From positions 1 through 64,000 of the forward strand of contig CAJTPU010000009.1 of the NCBI GenBank assembly GCA_910578335.1: a DNA stretch of 64,000 bases. Direction: 5' to 3'. Shown here one piece after another: positions 25,881 to 35,128 of this stretch. Numbering within the stretch: position 1 is the stretch's first letter; every line of letters starts with the position of its first letter. Source of the stretch: an uncultured Lachnospiraceae bacterium (GTDB lineage Bacteria > Bacillota > Clostridia > Lachnospirales > Lachnospiraceae). The notes under the pieces are model-generated. The model did no database searches and was not told the DNA's origin. It saw only the letters and a program-made list of their open reading frames with translations. Both the position numbers and the translations under genes were made by a program.

Positions 25881-25927
25881 CGCAAAAGCGCGTGCTGCAG
25901 TAAATGTGAATCACGCGCTTTTTTGCG
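25881..25927 (+). terminator. Terminator after the RloB-like gene
   Basis: An 11-bp stem (AAAAGCGCGTG 25884-25894 with CACGCGCTTTT 25912-25922) is followed by TT and flanked by A- and T-runs, so it may work in both directions. It closes the AT-rich island. Confidence 0.85.
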
Positions 25928-26037
25928 TTCAAAAGAAAAATGACAAACAAAAAGGAGCAAAATACACATTTTGACTTTACAGAAATTTTTATTTGCGTTA
26001 CAGTGGAATATGCACATCGGAAATGGAGGAAATGAAT

Positions 26038-27792
26038 ATGATTCATACGATAGTAAAGCAGATAAAGCAGTATAAGAAGCCTTCACTCTTAACGCCTTTG
26101 TTTGCGACACTCGAGGTAATTATGGAGGTTCTGATTCCCTATGTGATTGCAGCGATTGTAGACAAAGGAATTGACGGGGGCAATATCAATGCTGTCTACC
26201 GGTATGGCGCCATTATGCTGGTGCTAGCCATGTGCAGCCTTATGTTTGGCATATTGGCGGGAAAATACGCGGCGGCGGCTTCCGCGGGGCTTGCCTGCAA
26301 CCTGCGGGACAGCATGTATGAAAATATCCAGCGTTTTTCTTTTTCGAATATTGACAAATTCAGCACAGCGGGGCTGGTGACCCGTATGACTACGGATGTT
26401 ACCAATATACAGAATGCATACCAGATGGTTATCAGGATTGCGGTGCGGGCGCCGCTGATGCTTATCTGCAGCATGTTTATGTGCTTTTTTATCCATGTCA
26501 GGATGAGTCTGATTTTTGTAGTGGCAATTATCTTTCTCGGTATTGTGCTGATTTCTATTGTACTTACGGCAATGAAAATTTTTGACGTGGTATTTAAAAA
26601 GTACGATGACTTAAATGCCAGCGTACAGGAAAACGTAACCGCGATAAGGGTGGTAAAATCCTATGTGCGGGAGGACTATGAGAAAAATAAATTTGGAAGC
26701 GCGGCGGAAAATCTTTACCGGCTTTTTTCTAAGGCAGAAAACGTTGTCGTGCTGAATAGCCCGGTTATGATGCTGACCATTTACGGCTGCGTTCTGGCGC
26801 TGTCATGGTTTGGGGCGAAGTATGTGGTGGCAGGCAGCATGACGACGGGAGAGATGACTTCCATGTTCAGCTATATTATGGGCATCTTAATGTCTCTTAT
26901 GATGCTTTCCATGATTTTTGTTATGCTTACCTTGAGCACGGCGAGCGCCAAGCGTATTGTGGAGGTGCTTTCGGAGGAGCCGGATTTGCAGAACGGGGAG
27001 AATCCCGTTACGGAGATTGCAGACGGCAGCATTGATTTTCACCATGTGTCCTTTTCTTACAGGCAGGGAAGTGAAAGCGAGACCTTAAAGGATATTGAGT
27101 TGCATATCAAATCGGGAGAAACCATTGGCATTATTGGCGGCACGGGCTGTGGCAAATCCAGTCTGGTAAGTCTGATAAGCCGTCTGTATGATGTGACGGA
27201 GGGCTCTGTCTGCGTGGGCGGGCGTGACGTGCGGGAGTACGACTGTGAAGTGCTGCGCGACAATGTGGCTGTGGTATTGCAGAAAAATGTACTGTTTTCA
27301 GGTACGATTTTGGAAAACCTGCGCTGGGGCAAGGAGGATGCCACGGAGGAAGAGTGCCGTGCGGTATGTATACAGGCGTGTGCGGATGATTTTATACAAC
27401 AGTTTCCTGACAAATACAACACTTACATTGAGCAGGGCGGCACCAATGTGTCCGGTGGGCAGAAGCAGCGGCTCTGTATTGCGCGCGCCCTGTTGAAAAA
27501 GCCGAAAATACTGATACTGGATGATTCCACCAGCGCGGTGGATACTGCCACGGATGCAAAGATAAGGAAAGCCTTTGCAGAAAGCATTCCCGGAACGACG
27601 AAGCTGATTATTTCGCAGAGAATTTCCAGCGTACAGGATGCAGACAGGATTCTGGTGCTGGAAAACGGCAGGCTGGATGGCTTCGGCACGCATGAGGAGC
27701 TGCTTGTATCCAATGAGATATACAGGGAAATCTACGAGGCACAGATAAAAGGCGGCGGAGATTTTGACGAAGCGGCAGGAGGTGAAGACTGA
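26038..27792 (+). CDS. Second heterodimeric ABC exporter, half with degenerate ATP site
   Basis: The 584-residue protein is a close structural paralogue of the exporter half encoded at 20071-21801. It has six N-terminal helices, then Walker A GGTGCGKSS near residue 368, signature VSGGQKQR, and Walker B LILDDSTSAVD with D in place of the catalytic E. Q replaces the switch histidine (ISQRISS). GGAGG lies eight bases before the ATG at 26038; two earlier in-frame ATGs have worse spacing. The partner gene overlaps its stop by one base (TGATG), implying translational coupling. Like the first pair, its cargo cannot be told from sequence. Confidence 0.9.
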   Translation: MIHTIVKQIKQYKKPSLLTPLFATLEVIMEVLIPYVIAAIVDKGIDGGNINAVYRYGAIMLVLAMCSLMFGILAGKYAAAASAGLACNLRDSMYENIQRFSFSNIDKFSTAGLVTRMTTDVTNIQNAYQMVIRIAVRAPLMLICSMFMCFFIHVRMSLIFVVAIIFLGIVLISIVLTAMKIFDVVFKKYDDLNASVQENVTAIRVVKSYVREDYEKNKFGSAAENLYRLFSKAENVVVLNSPVMMLTIYGCVLALSWFGAKYVVAGSMTTGEMTSMFSYIMGILMSLMMLSMIFVMLTLSTASAKRIVEVLSEEPDLQNGENPVTEIADGSIDFHHVSFSYRQGSESETLKDIELHIKSGETIGIIGGTGCGKSSLVSLISRLYDVTEGSVCVGGRDVREYDCEVLRDNVAVVLQKNVLFSGTILENLRWGKEDATEEECRAVCIQACADDFIQQFPDKYNTYIEQGGTNVSGGQKQRLCIARALLKKPKILILDDSTSAVDTATDAKIRKAFAESIPGTTKLIISQRISSVQDADRILVLENGRLDGFGTHEELLVSNEIYREIYEAQIKGGGDFDEAAGGED

Positions 27793-29630
27793 TGAAAAGA
27801 GTACTGAAATATGTCTGGAAGGATTATAAAGTTTCCTGCATTGTCGTATTTTTGTGCATTGTCCTTGCGGCGCTGACAAACTTAAAGGGGCTGACTTTTA
27901 TGGAGGTGCTGATAGACGATTATATCACACCGATGATTGGCAGTGAAAATCCTGATTTTGCGGGACTTTTTTTAGCGCTGGCACAGCTTGCGGGATATTT
28001 TGCCGTCGGCATTCTCTGCTCTTACCTCTACAACCGCATTATGGTAAATGTGACGCAGGGAACTATGCGGAATCTGCGGACGGCGCTTTTTAACCGCATG
28101 GAAGCGCTACCCATCAAATATTTTGACACACATGCCCACGGCGATATTATGTCGGTTTACACCAATGATGTGGACACTCTTAGGCAGCTTATCAGCCAGA
28201 GTATTCCGCAGACGGTCAACTCGGCAGTGACTATTGTGAGCGTATTTTGGGGCATGATTACCAACAACATTCCCCTGACGCTGCTTTCCCTTTTTATGGT
28301 TGCCATTATGCTGGTTACCACGAAGCGCATCGGCAAAAAGTCCGGCTATTATTTCGGCGCGCAGCAAAAGGACCTGGGGCGTGTCAACGGCTATATCGAA
28401 GAAATGATGGAAGGGCAGAAGGTGGTAAAAGTGTTCTGCCATGAGGAAAGGAGTCTGGAGGAGTTTCGCAAAATCAACGAGCAGCTCAGAAACAGCGCCG
28501 ACAACGCCAACAAATTTGCCAATATCATGATGCCGATAAACGGCAATATCGGCAATATCAGCTATGTGCTCTGTGCGGTAGTGGGTGCGCTGCTTGCGCT
28601 GAATGGTTATACAGGGCTGACGCTGGGGGCGCTTATTACGTTCCTCACGCTCAACCGGAACTTTACCCAGCCCATCACCCAGATAAGCCAGCAGATAAAC
28701 GCCATTGTTATGGCGCAGGCGGGAGCAAAAAGAGTATTTGAGCTGATGGACGAGGAGCCGGAGACGGACGAGGGATATGTGGAGCTTGTCAATGCCGTGC
28801 AGGAGGCAGGCGGAGAAATAAAAGAAGTACAGGAGCGTACCGGCTTCTGGGCGTGGAAGCATCCGCACAAGGCGGAGGGCACCGTGACTTATACACCGCT
28901 TACGGGCGACGTGGTGTTTGATGATGTGGATTTTGGTTATGATGATAAAAAAATGGTTCTGCACAATATCAAAATTTTTGCGGCAGCGGGGCAGAAAATT
29001 GCTTTTGTGGGAAGCACGGGCGCGGGCAAGACGACGATTACCAATCTGATTAACCGCTTTTACGACATACAGGATGGTAAAATCCGCTATGACGGCATTA
29101 ACGTCAACAAGATAAAGAAGGCGGATTTGCGCCGCTCGCTGGGCATTGTGCTGCAGGATACACACTTGTTTACCGGCACGGTTATGGAAAATATCCGTTA
29201 CGGCAGGCTGGAGGCGTCGGACGAGGCGTGTATTGCCGCGGCAAAACTGGCAAATGCGGACAGCTTTATCACCCGGCTGCCGGACGGGTACCGGACGCTT
29301 CTTACCGGCGACGGCAGCAACTTAAGTCAGGGACAGCGCCAGCTTCTTGCCATTGCAAGGGCGGCTGTGGCGGACCCGCCTGTATTGATACTGGACGAGG
29401 CGACCTCCTCCATCGATACCCGCACGGAGCGGCTTGTGCAGGAGGGTATGGACCATCTGATGCAGGGCAGGACTACCTTTGTCATTGCCCACAGGCTGTC
29501 CACCATCAAGAATGCGGACTGCATTATGGTAATGGAGCAGGGACGTATTATTGAAAGAGGAAACCATGAGGAACTGATAGAAAAGAAGGGAAGGTACTAT
29601 CAGCTTTATACGGGGAAGTTTGCGTCTTAG
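27792..29630 (+). CDS. Second heterodimeric ABC exporter, half with consensus ATP site
   Basis: This 612-residue partner has six transmembrane helices (to about residue 310). An unusual linker of some 35 residues (EAGGEIKEVQERTGFWAWKH) precedes the nucleotide-binding domain. Walker A is GSTGAGKTT near 408, the signature LSQGQRQ, Walker B LILDEATSSID with catalytic E near 535, and IAHRLST holds the switch histidine. The start overlaps the previous stop. The linker is absent from its paralogue at 21813-23696 and is a useful marker for tracing this pair. Confidence 0.92.
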   Translation: MKRVLKYVWKDYKVSCIVVFLCIVLAALTNLKGLTFMEVLIDDYITPMIGSENPDFAGLFLALAQLAGYFAVGILCSYLYNRIMVNVTQGTMRNLRTALFNRMEALPIKYFDTHAHGDIMSVYTNDVDTLRQLISQSIPQTVNSAVTIVSVFWGMITNNIPLTLLSLFMVAIMLVTTKRIGKKSGYYFGAQQKDLGRVNGYIEEMMEGQKVVKVFCHEERSLEEFRKINEQLRNSADNANKFANIMMPINGNIGNISYVLCAVVGALLALNGYTGLTLGALITFLTLNRNFTQPITQISQQINAIVMAQAGAKRVFELMDEEPETDEGYVELVNAVQEAGGEIKEVQERTGFWAWKHPHKAEGTVTYTPLTGDVVFDDVDFGYDDKKMVLHNIKIFAAAGQKIAFVGSTGAGKTTITNLINRFYDIQDGKIRYDGINVNKIKKADLRRSLGIVLQDTHLFTGTVMENIRYGRLEASDEACIAAAKLANADSFITRLPDGYRTLLTGDGSNLSQGQRQLLAIARAAVADPPVLILDEATSSIDTRTERLVQEGMDHLMQGRTTFVIAHRLSTIKNADCIMVMEQGRIIERGNHEELIEKKGRYYQLYTGKFAS

Positions 29631-29652
29631 CATTTGCAGAAAGGAACGGAGG

Positions 29653-30045
29653 ATGAAAAAGAAAACCCATTACAAATTACTCTTAGTGCCGCTTGGCATG
29701 TACGGTCTGATGGCTGCTATCGCAATATTCTGGTGTCTGGCGCAGTTGCTGCATCTGACAAAACAGATATGGCTGGACATCGGGGTGGCGACAGGGATTT
29801 TATTTATAATGCTTTCTTTTATCGCACCGATTGTGGGACTGATTACAGGAATCATAAGCTTGATGCTGAAACGGAAATATGATGTGGCGGTTTTGGCTTC
29901 CATGTCTGCAAAACCGCAGGAGGCGGCAAAACAGGAAAGAAAAGCAGAGCGAAGCTATCGGGCGGCAGCGGTTTTAAACCTTGTGCTGGGTATTGTCTCC
30001 GTGGGGCTGAGTGTTTTTTGGGTGTTGTTGATTCGGTCATTGTGA
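29653..30045 (+). CDS. Hypothetical small membrane protein
   Basis: The 130-residue protein has three hydrophobic segments, about residues 8-28, 37-70 and 105-128. A charged cytoplasmic loop lies between the second and third (KPQEAAKQERKAERSYR). It follows the second exporter by 22 bases on the same strand, so it could belong to that operon, but no accessory role is known. The start at 29653 is directly behind GGAACGGAGG. I do not recognise the family. Confidence 0.6.
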   Translation: MKKKTHYKLLLVPLGMYGLMAAIAIFWCLAQLLHLTKQIWLDIGVATGILFIMLSFIAPIVGLITGIISLMLKRKYDVAVLASMSAKPQEAAKQERKAERSYRAAAVLNLVLGIVSVGLSVFWVLLIRSL

Positions 30046-30078
30046 CGGGCAGTGGGAAAACTGCAGAAAGGAGCGTCT

Positions 30079-30954
30079 ATGCGGATAGGAGCGCTGGAAG
30101 CCGGCGGTACCAAGATGGTGTGTGCCATCGGCAATGAAAACGGAGAGATTTTAAAACGGGAGGTGTTTCCGACTACCACGCCGGACGAGACCATGCCGCT
30201 TATGGTTCGTTTTTTTCAAAAGGAAGCAATAGAAGCGCTGGGAATCGGCTGCTTTGGTCCTATTGACCCGAGAAAAGGGAGTAAAACTTACGGCTATATC
30301 ACCTCCACGCCGAAGCTGAAATGGCAGAATTATAATATTGTGGGAGAATTTGAAAAGGCGCTCGGCTGTCCGGTGGGCTTTGACACGGACGTCAATGCCG
30401 CTGCGCTGGGAGAGGCGTCCTACGGTATTACGAAGGGTCTTACAAACAGCATCTATATGACGGTCGGCACGGGTATCGGCGTGGGCGTGTATTCGGAGGG
30501 CAGGCTGCTGCACGGCATGATGCATCCGGAGGCAGGGCATATTTTGTTAAAGAGGCATCCGGCGGATACCTATGAGGGCTGGTGCCCCTTCCACAAGGAT
30601 TGCCTGGAGGGACTTGCGGCAGGACCTGCGCTGGAAGGACGCTGGGGCAGCAAGGGAGATACCTTGACGGACAGGGCGGAGGTCTGGGAGCTGGAGAGCT
30701 ATTATATTGCGCAGGCGTGCGTCAACTATTGTATGCTGCTGTCGCCGGAACGGATTGTGCTGGGCGGCGGCGTATTAAAGCAGCCCGCGCTTCTGCCCCT
30801 TATCAGGGAGAAATTTACGCTTCTTCTGGCGGATTATATCCGAACCGAAGAGGTGCGTGATGCAGAACATTATATTGTGCCTGCAAGCTTAAACGACAAT
30901 CAGGGTGTGATGGGCTGTATCAGGCTGGCGCTTTTGGCACTGGAGGAAAACTAA
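30079..30954 (+). CDS. ROK family fructokinase
   Basis: The 291-residue protein is a ROK sugar kinase of the fructokinase type. The N-terminal phosphate loop is GALEAGGTKMVCAIGN. FDTDVNAAALGEASYG near residue 105 contains the catalytic aspartate. The zinc site follows from HPEAGHILLKRHP to GWCPFHKDCLEGLAAGPAL (H, C, H and C residues, about 150-190). It phosphorylates fructose to fructose-6-phosphate in the cytoplasm. AAGGAG precedes the ATG at 30079. A convergent bidirectional terminator follows. No sucrose or fructan gene is adjacent, so its sugar source is not evident here. Confidence 0.88.
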   Translation: MRIGALEAGGTKMVCAIGNENGEILKREVFPTTTPDETMPLMVRFFQKEAIEALGIGCFGPIDPRKGSKTYGYITSTPKLKWQNYNIVGEFEKALGCPVGFDTDVNAAALGEASYGITKGLTNSIYMTVGTGIGVGVYSEGRLLHGMMHPEAGHILLKRHPADTYEGWCPFHKDCLEGLAAGPALEGRWGSKGDTLTDRAEVWELESYYIAQACVNYCMLLSPERIVLGGGVLKQPALLPLIREKFTLLLADYIRTEEVRDAEHYIVPASLNDNQGVMGCIRLALLALEEN

Positions 30955-30955
30955 A

Positions 30956-30996
30956 AAAGGCAGGTATGACTTTGGAATTTGTCATACCTGCTTTTT
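30956..30996. terminator. Bidirectional terminator between fructokinase and Ca2+-ATPase genes
   Basis: An 11-bp stem (GCAGGTATGAC with GTCATACCTGC) has an A-run before it and a T-run after it. It serves the two convergent genes. Confidence 0.9.
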
Positions 30997-31006
30997 GATT
31001 CATAAC

Positions 31007-33604
31007 TCACTCTTTTCGGACAAACCACCTTGGCACAAGTAAAAGCTCATGCATAAGGAGCGGCATGGCGGAGAGAAGCAGGAGAAGCTTCCAGTCGGCG
31101 GCTGCGAGCAGGCAGGTGCCGAAGGCATTTGTAAAATACGGCACGGAGGTGACAAGCATTTGGAGGATGAGCCCAATCGAGAAGGCGGCAATCATCAGCT
31201 TGTTGGCAAAATGCTTCATTTTAAAGACGGAACATTCCACATCCCGCATACCGATGGCGTGGAAGAGCTGGGACATGCCGAGTGCGGTAAAGGCGTAGGT
31301 CTGGGAGCGGGTCAGTATTTCGGGAACCGCAAGCAGGCGCTTTATGCCGTGGAGCGTAAGCGGCAGGTCGTTTCGCAGCAGAATCTGCACGGGGAGCAGC
31401 AAAAACGCAGCCATGCTGATGCCGGCAATCAAAAAGCCGTAGAGGAGCGTGCAGGAGAGTCCGCCCTCTGCAAAGAGATGCTCTTCTTTGGAGCGGGGCG
31501 GCTTTTTCATAAAGTGGGAAGTGTCGCTGACGTCGATGCCGAGTGCCAGCGCAGGCAGGGAATCCGTTATCAGGTTAATCCACAAAATATGGCTGGGCTT
31601 TAGCGGTGAGCGTAAGCCAAGCAGGATTGCCGCCAGCATGGTGATAATTTCTCCAAAATTAGAGGAGAGCAGGAACAATACGGCTTTCTTGATGTTGGCG
31701 TAGATGCTGCGCCCCTGTTCAATCGCCTTGACGATGGTGGAAAAATTGTCATCCGTCAGAATGATATCCGCCGCGTTTTTAGCGACGTCCGTGCCAGCCA
31801 TTCCCATGGCAATGCCCACGTCGGCAGACTTTAGGGAGGGTGCATCATTGACGCCGTCGCCGGTCATGGCAACAATGTGCCCGCCCGCCTTTAAGGAATT
31901 GACAATCTTTGTCTTGTGTTCCGGAGAAACCTGCGCAAAAACCCTTGTTTTCTGCAGTGCGGCTGCAAGCCGTTCTCCCTGCATGGCATTTAGGACTTCT
32001 CCGGTCATACATTCTGAAATATCCTCCGCAATGGAGAGCTCTTTGGCGATGGCACATGCCGTATCGACTCTGTCGCCCGTAATCATGATGGTCTGTACGC
32101 CGGCGCTGTGGCATGCGGCTACCGCTTCTTTTGCCTCGGGGCGTATGGGGTCTTTCATGCCGACAAGCCCGATAAAGGTCAAGTCCTTCTCCACAGGCTG
32201 CGCGTCGCCCGTCCGCATACCGAGAGCAAGCACTCTGAGCGCCCTGCCTGACATCTGCCGGATGGCGTCGTAGATAGCACGTTTGTGCGAGGGCGTTATG
32301 GGTATATTTTGGTTGTTTTCCCGTATCAGGCGGCAGCGCCTGATAATTTCGTCGGGGGAGCCCTTGGTGTAGGACAGGCAGGCGCAGCCCTGTTTATGCA
32401 GAGTGGTCATCATTTTCCGCTCCGAATCAAAGGCGATTTCCGCGATGCGGGGCAGCCGTCTTTCCAGAACAGGGCGGAACAGTCCGAAGCGCGCCGCCAT
32501 ATCAAGCAGCGCAAGTTCTGTGGGGTCGCCAATGCGCGCGGCTTCTTCGGCGGCGTATAAAGCACTTTTTTTCTCCGGTTCACGGGAAACGACGGCGTCA
32601 TTGCAGAGGGTAAAGCCTTCTAAAAAGGAACGATGGCACTGGGCGTCCAGCTCTTCGGGAGAAAGAAGTTTTCCGTCGGTGTAACATTCCGTCACGGACA
32701 TTTTGTTTTGGGTCAGGGTTCCGGTTTTGTCGGAGCAGACTACGCTGACGCATCCCAAAGTTTCCACGCTGGGCAGTTTTTTTACGATGGTATTGACCTT
32801 TACCATGCGGGAAACACTTAGGGCAAGCACCATGGTGACAATGGCGGGAAGTCCCTCGGGAACAGCCGCGACGGCAAGGGATATGGCGGTAATCAGCATC
32901 TCCAGCACGTCGCGCTTTTGCATCAGCGCAATGCCGAAGAGCAGGGCGCAGAGCAGCAGGGAGACGACGCTTAACACCTTGCCCAAATCCGCCAGCCTCT
33001 TCTGCAGGGGGGTGGTATCGTTCGGCGCTTCGTTGATGAGACGCGCAATTTTTCCGATTTCTGTGTCCATGCCGATTGCCGTTACCACGCCCATGCCGCG
33101 CCCGTAGGTAACGTTGGTTGACATATAGGCTTTGTTGTTTTTCCTGATGTCCTTTTCGACGGGCAGGGATTCTCCCGTCAGCGCGGCCTCTTCGATTTTC
33201 AGGCTTAAGGCTTCCGTCAGCGTTAAATCAGCCGGAACCTGCCTGCCTGCATCCAGCAGCACAATATCCCCCAAAATCAAATCGCTGGCGGGAATCTCTC
33301 TTGGTATTCCATGCTCTAAGATAAGCGCTTTCGGGCTTGTCATTTCTTTTAAGGCGTCAAGCGCGCGCTGCGCTCTGCCCTCCTGAATGACGCCGACAAT
33401 GGCGTTTACCAGAATGACTGCAAGGATAATGGCAGTGTCGCTATACTCCCTTAAGAGCAGGGAAATGGCGGCGGCAATAAACAGGATAAAGATGAGCGGG
33501 TCGTTTAGCTGTTCCAAAAAACGCTGCAGGGCGGTTTTGGGAGGGGCTTCTTCCAAAACATTCTGTCCGCGGACCTTGGTAACTGGCGATTGTATGGTAT
33601 TCAT
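31007..33604 (-). CDS. Calcium-translocating P-type ATPase
   Basis: The 865-residue protein is a P2-type cation ATPase pumping Ca2+ out of the cell. It has an N-terminal actuator region (TGESLPVEKD), ion-site helix M4 with VAAVPEGLPAIVT, and the phosphorylation motif CSDKTGTLTQNKM. The nucleotide-binding KGSPDEIIRRC, the hinge MTGDGVNDAPSLKSADVG and helix M6 with NLITDSLPALALGID follow. About ten transmembrane helices are seen, as usual. An upstream in-frame ATG is rejected because GGGGG five bases before 33604 fits a ribosome binding site. It stands alone, divergent from the UDP-sugar gene. Confidence 0.93.
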   Translation of the reverse strand: MNTIQSPVTKVRGQNVLEEAPPKTALQRFLEQLNDPLIFILFIAAAISLLLREYSDTAIILAVILVNAIVGVIQEGRAQRALDALKEMTSPKALILEHGIPREIPASDLILGDIVLLDAGRQVPADLTLTEALSLKIEEAALTGESLPVEKDIRKNNKAYMSTNVTYGRGMGVVTAIGMDTEIGKIARLINEAPNDTTPLQKRLADLGKVLSVVSLLLCALLFGIALMQKRDVLEMLITAISLAVAAVPEGLPAIVTMVLALSVSRMVKVNTIVKKLPSVETLGCVSVVCSDKTGTLTQNKMSVTECYTDGKLLSPEELDAQCHRSFLEGFTLCNDAVVSREPEKKSALYAAEEAARIGDPTELALLDMAARFGLFRPVLERRLPRIAEIAFDSERKMMTTLHKQGCACLSYTKGSPDEIIRRCRLIRENNQNIPITPSHKRAIYDAIRQMSGRALRVLALGMRTGDAQPVEKDLTFIGLVGMKDPIRPEAKEAVAACHSAGVQTIMITGDRVDTACAIAKELSIAEDISECMTGEVLNAMQGERLAAALQKTRVFAQVSPEHKTKIVNSLKAGGHIVAMTGDGVNDAPSLKSADVGIAMGMAGTDVAKNAADIILTDDNFSTIVKAIEQGRSIYANIKKAVLFLLSSNFGEIITMLAAILLGLRSPLKPSHILWINLITDSLPALALGIDVSDTSHFMKKPPRSKEEHLFAEGGLSCTLLYGFLIAGISMAAFLLLPVQILLRNDLPLTLHGIKRLLAVPEILTRSQTYAFTALGMSQLFHAIGMRDVECSVFKMKHFANKLMIAAFSIGLILQMLVTSVPYFTNAFGTCLLAAADWKLLLLLSAMPLLMHELLLVPRWFVRKE

Positions 33605-33758
33605 AAAAATCCCCCTTACATGATGCTGATTTACCCAGCCGGCTTCGGCGGCAGAATTGACATTGCCGGCAGGCTGTTTATTGCAACATATGAGGCGGTG
33701 GGACAAAATATACTTGTCTTGTTTTTAAAAGAGATGACGGTAGTTTATGTAGTTTTTG

Positions 33759-33787
33759 TTGCGTAATAAGCCGCATAAGTTTATACT
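33759..33787 (+). promoter_or_regulatory. Promoter of the UDP-sugar pyrophosphorylase/galE unit
   Basis: TTGCGT (33759-33764) and TATACT (33782-33787) are separated by 17 bp, about 90 bases before the start codon. Confidence 0.6.
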
Positions 33788-33874
33788 ATAACTACTGAAA
33801 GCGCAAAAGCGCCGCATAATTTCGAAAACGTGCACCGGATGGCTGTCATCCGGCAAAAGAGGAGTGGATGCAGA

Positions 33875-35107
33875 ATGAAAATTTCCTATACACAGGCTTT
33901 AAAAAAGTTGGAGCAATATGGGCAGGAGCATATCCTCAGATATTATGATGAGCTGGAGGAAGCCGGAAAAGAGGAGCTTTTGGGGCAGATAGCAGAGACG
34001 GATTTTTCGGTGCTGGATTCCCTGAAAGAAAAGGATAAGGGCGTGCCGAAGGGAAAGATAACGCCCCTTGGCGCGATGGAGCTTACGGAGATAGAAGCGG
34101 ACAGGGAACATTATTATCAAATCGGTATGCAAACGATACGGGCAGGAAAGGTGGGCGCCGTGCTTCTTGCCGGCGGCATGGGAACGCGTCTCGGCTCCGA
34201 CGAGCCGAAGGGCATATATAATATCGGTATCACAAAGGAGGTCTACATTTTTGAGCGGCTGATTGTCAATCTCCTCGAAGTGGTGCGGCAGGCGGACACA
34301 TGGATTCCGCTTTTTGTGATGACAAGCGATAAGAATCACGATGCCACGGTACGGTTTCTTACGGCGCATGATTTTTTCGGATACAAGGCAGAGTATGTTC
34401 ATTTCTTTCAGCAGGAGATGGCGCCTGCGGCAGGTTATGACGGCAGGATATATATGGAGAGTAAAAGCAGGATGAGCACTTCTCCCAACGGCAACGGCGG
34501 CTGGTATATTTCCATGAAAAATACGGGAGTGCTTGAGACGGCAAAGCAATACGGCGTGGAGTGGCTTAATGTGTTTGCGGTGGACAATGTGCTGCAGCGA
34601 ATTGCCGACCCGGTCTTTGTGGGAGCCGTGATAGAGAAGCAGTGCAGCGTCGGTTCCAAGGTGGTGCGCAAAAATGCGCCGGATGAAAAGGTGGGCGTGA
34701 TGTGCCTGGAAGACGGCAGACCTTCCATCGTGGAATATTACGAGCTGACAAAAGAGCTGATGAATGCGACGAATGAAAAAGGAGAGCCGGCATATAACTT
34801 TGGGGTTATTTTAAATTATCTTTTCAAGGAGAGCGCCCTGCAGGAGATGCAGGAGAAAAAGCTGCCCCTGCATGTGGTGGAAAAAAAGATTCCGTATATG
34901 GATGCCGAGGGGAATATGGTGAAGCCCGAGGAGCCTAACGGCTATAAATTTGAAAATCTGGTGCTGGACATGATACACGAGATGGATAGCTGCCTGCCCT
35001 TTGAGGTGGTGCGGGAAAAAGAATTTGCCCCTATTAAAAATAAAACAGGAGTAGATTCCGTGGAGAGCGCGAGAGCGTTACTGGCGGAAAACGGAGTAGA
35101 GCTGTAA
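33875..35107 (+). CDS. UTP-sugar-1-phosphate uridylyltransferase (UDPGP family)
   Basis: The 410-residue protein belongs to the eukaryotic-type UDPGP family (UDP-glucose or UDP-N-acetylhexosamine pyrophosphorylases), not to the GalU family. The signature LLAGGMGTRLGSDEPKGIYN (near residues 95-115) is diagnostic of this family. SPNGNGGWYISM and FAVDNVLQRI continue the sugar- and UTP-binding site. It makes a UDP-activated hexose from UTP and sugar-1-phosphate. The downstream gene, galE, lies 21 bases away, so the pair likely handles galactose or N-acetylgalactosamine, as in the lacto-N-biose pathway. The ribosome binding site GGAG is about 10 bases upstream. Which sugar is used cannot be settled from sequence. 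Confidence 0.88.
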   Translation: MKISYTQALKKLEQYGQEHILRYYDELEEAGKEELLGQIAETDFSVLDSLKEKDKGVPKGKITPLGAMELTEIEADREHYYQIGMQTIRAGKVGAVLLAGGMGTRLGSDEPKGIYNIGITKEVYIFERLIVNLLEVVRQADTWIPLFVMTSDKNHDATVRFLTAHDFFGYKAEYVHFFQQEMAPAAGYDGRIYMESKSRMSTSPNGNGGWYISMKNTGVLETAKQYGVEWLNVFAVDNVLQRIADPVFVGAVIEKQCSVGSKVVRKNAPDEKVGVMCLEDGRPSIVEYYELTKELMNATNEKGEPAYNFGVILNYLFKESALQEMQEKKLPLHVVEKKIPYMDAEGNMVKPEEPNGYKFENLVLDMIHEMDSCLPFEVVREKEFAPIKNKTGVDSVESARALLAENGVEL

Positions 35108-35128
35108 ACATAAAAAGGAGGAAGAGAC

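Noticed and set aside
25881..25927. CRISPR-like or attachment repeat at the end of the defence pair
   Set aside because: Only one inverted repeat with a T-run is present, which is explained by a terminator; no matching direct repeat at the other side of the island was found.
31049..31603. 184-codon frame opposite the Ca2+-ATPase gene
   Set aside because: It mirrors a conserved transporter gene; the composition (His- and Gly-rich) is that of an antisense frame.
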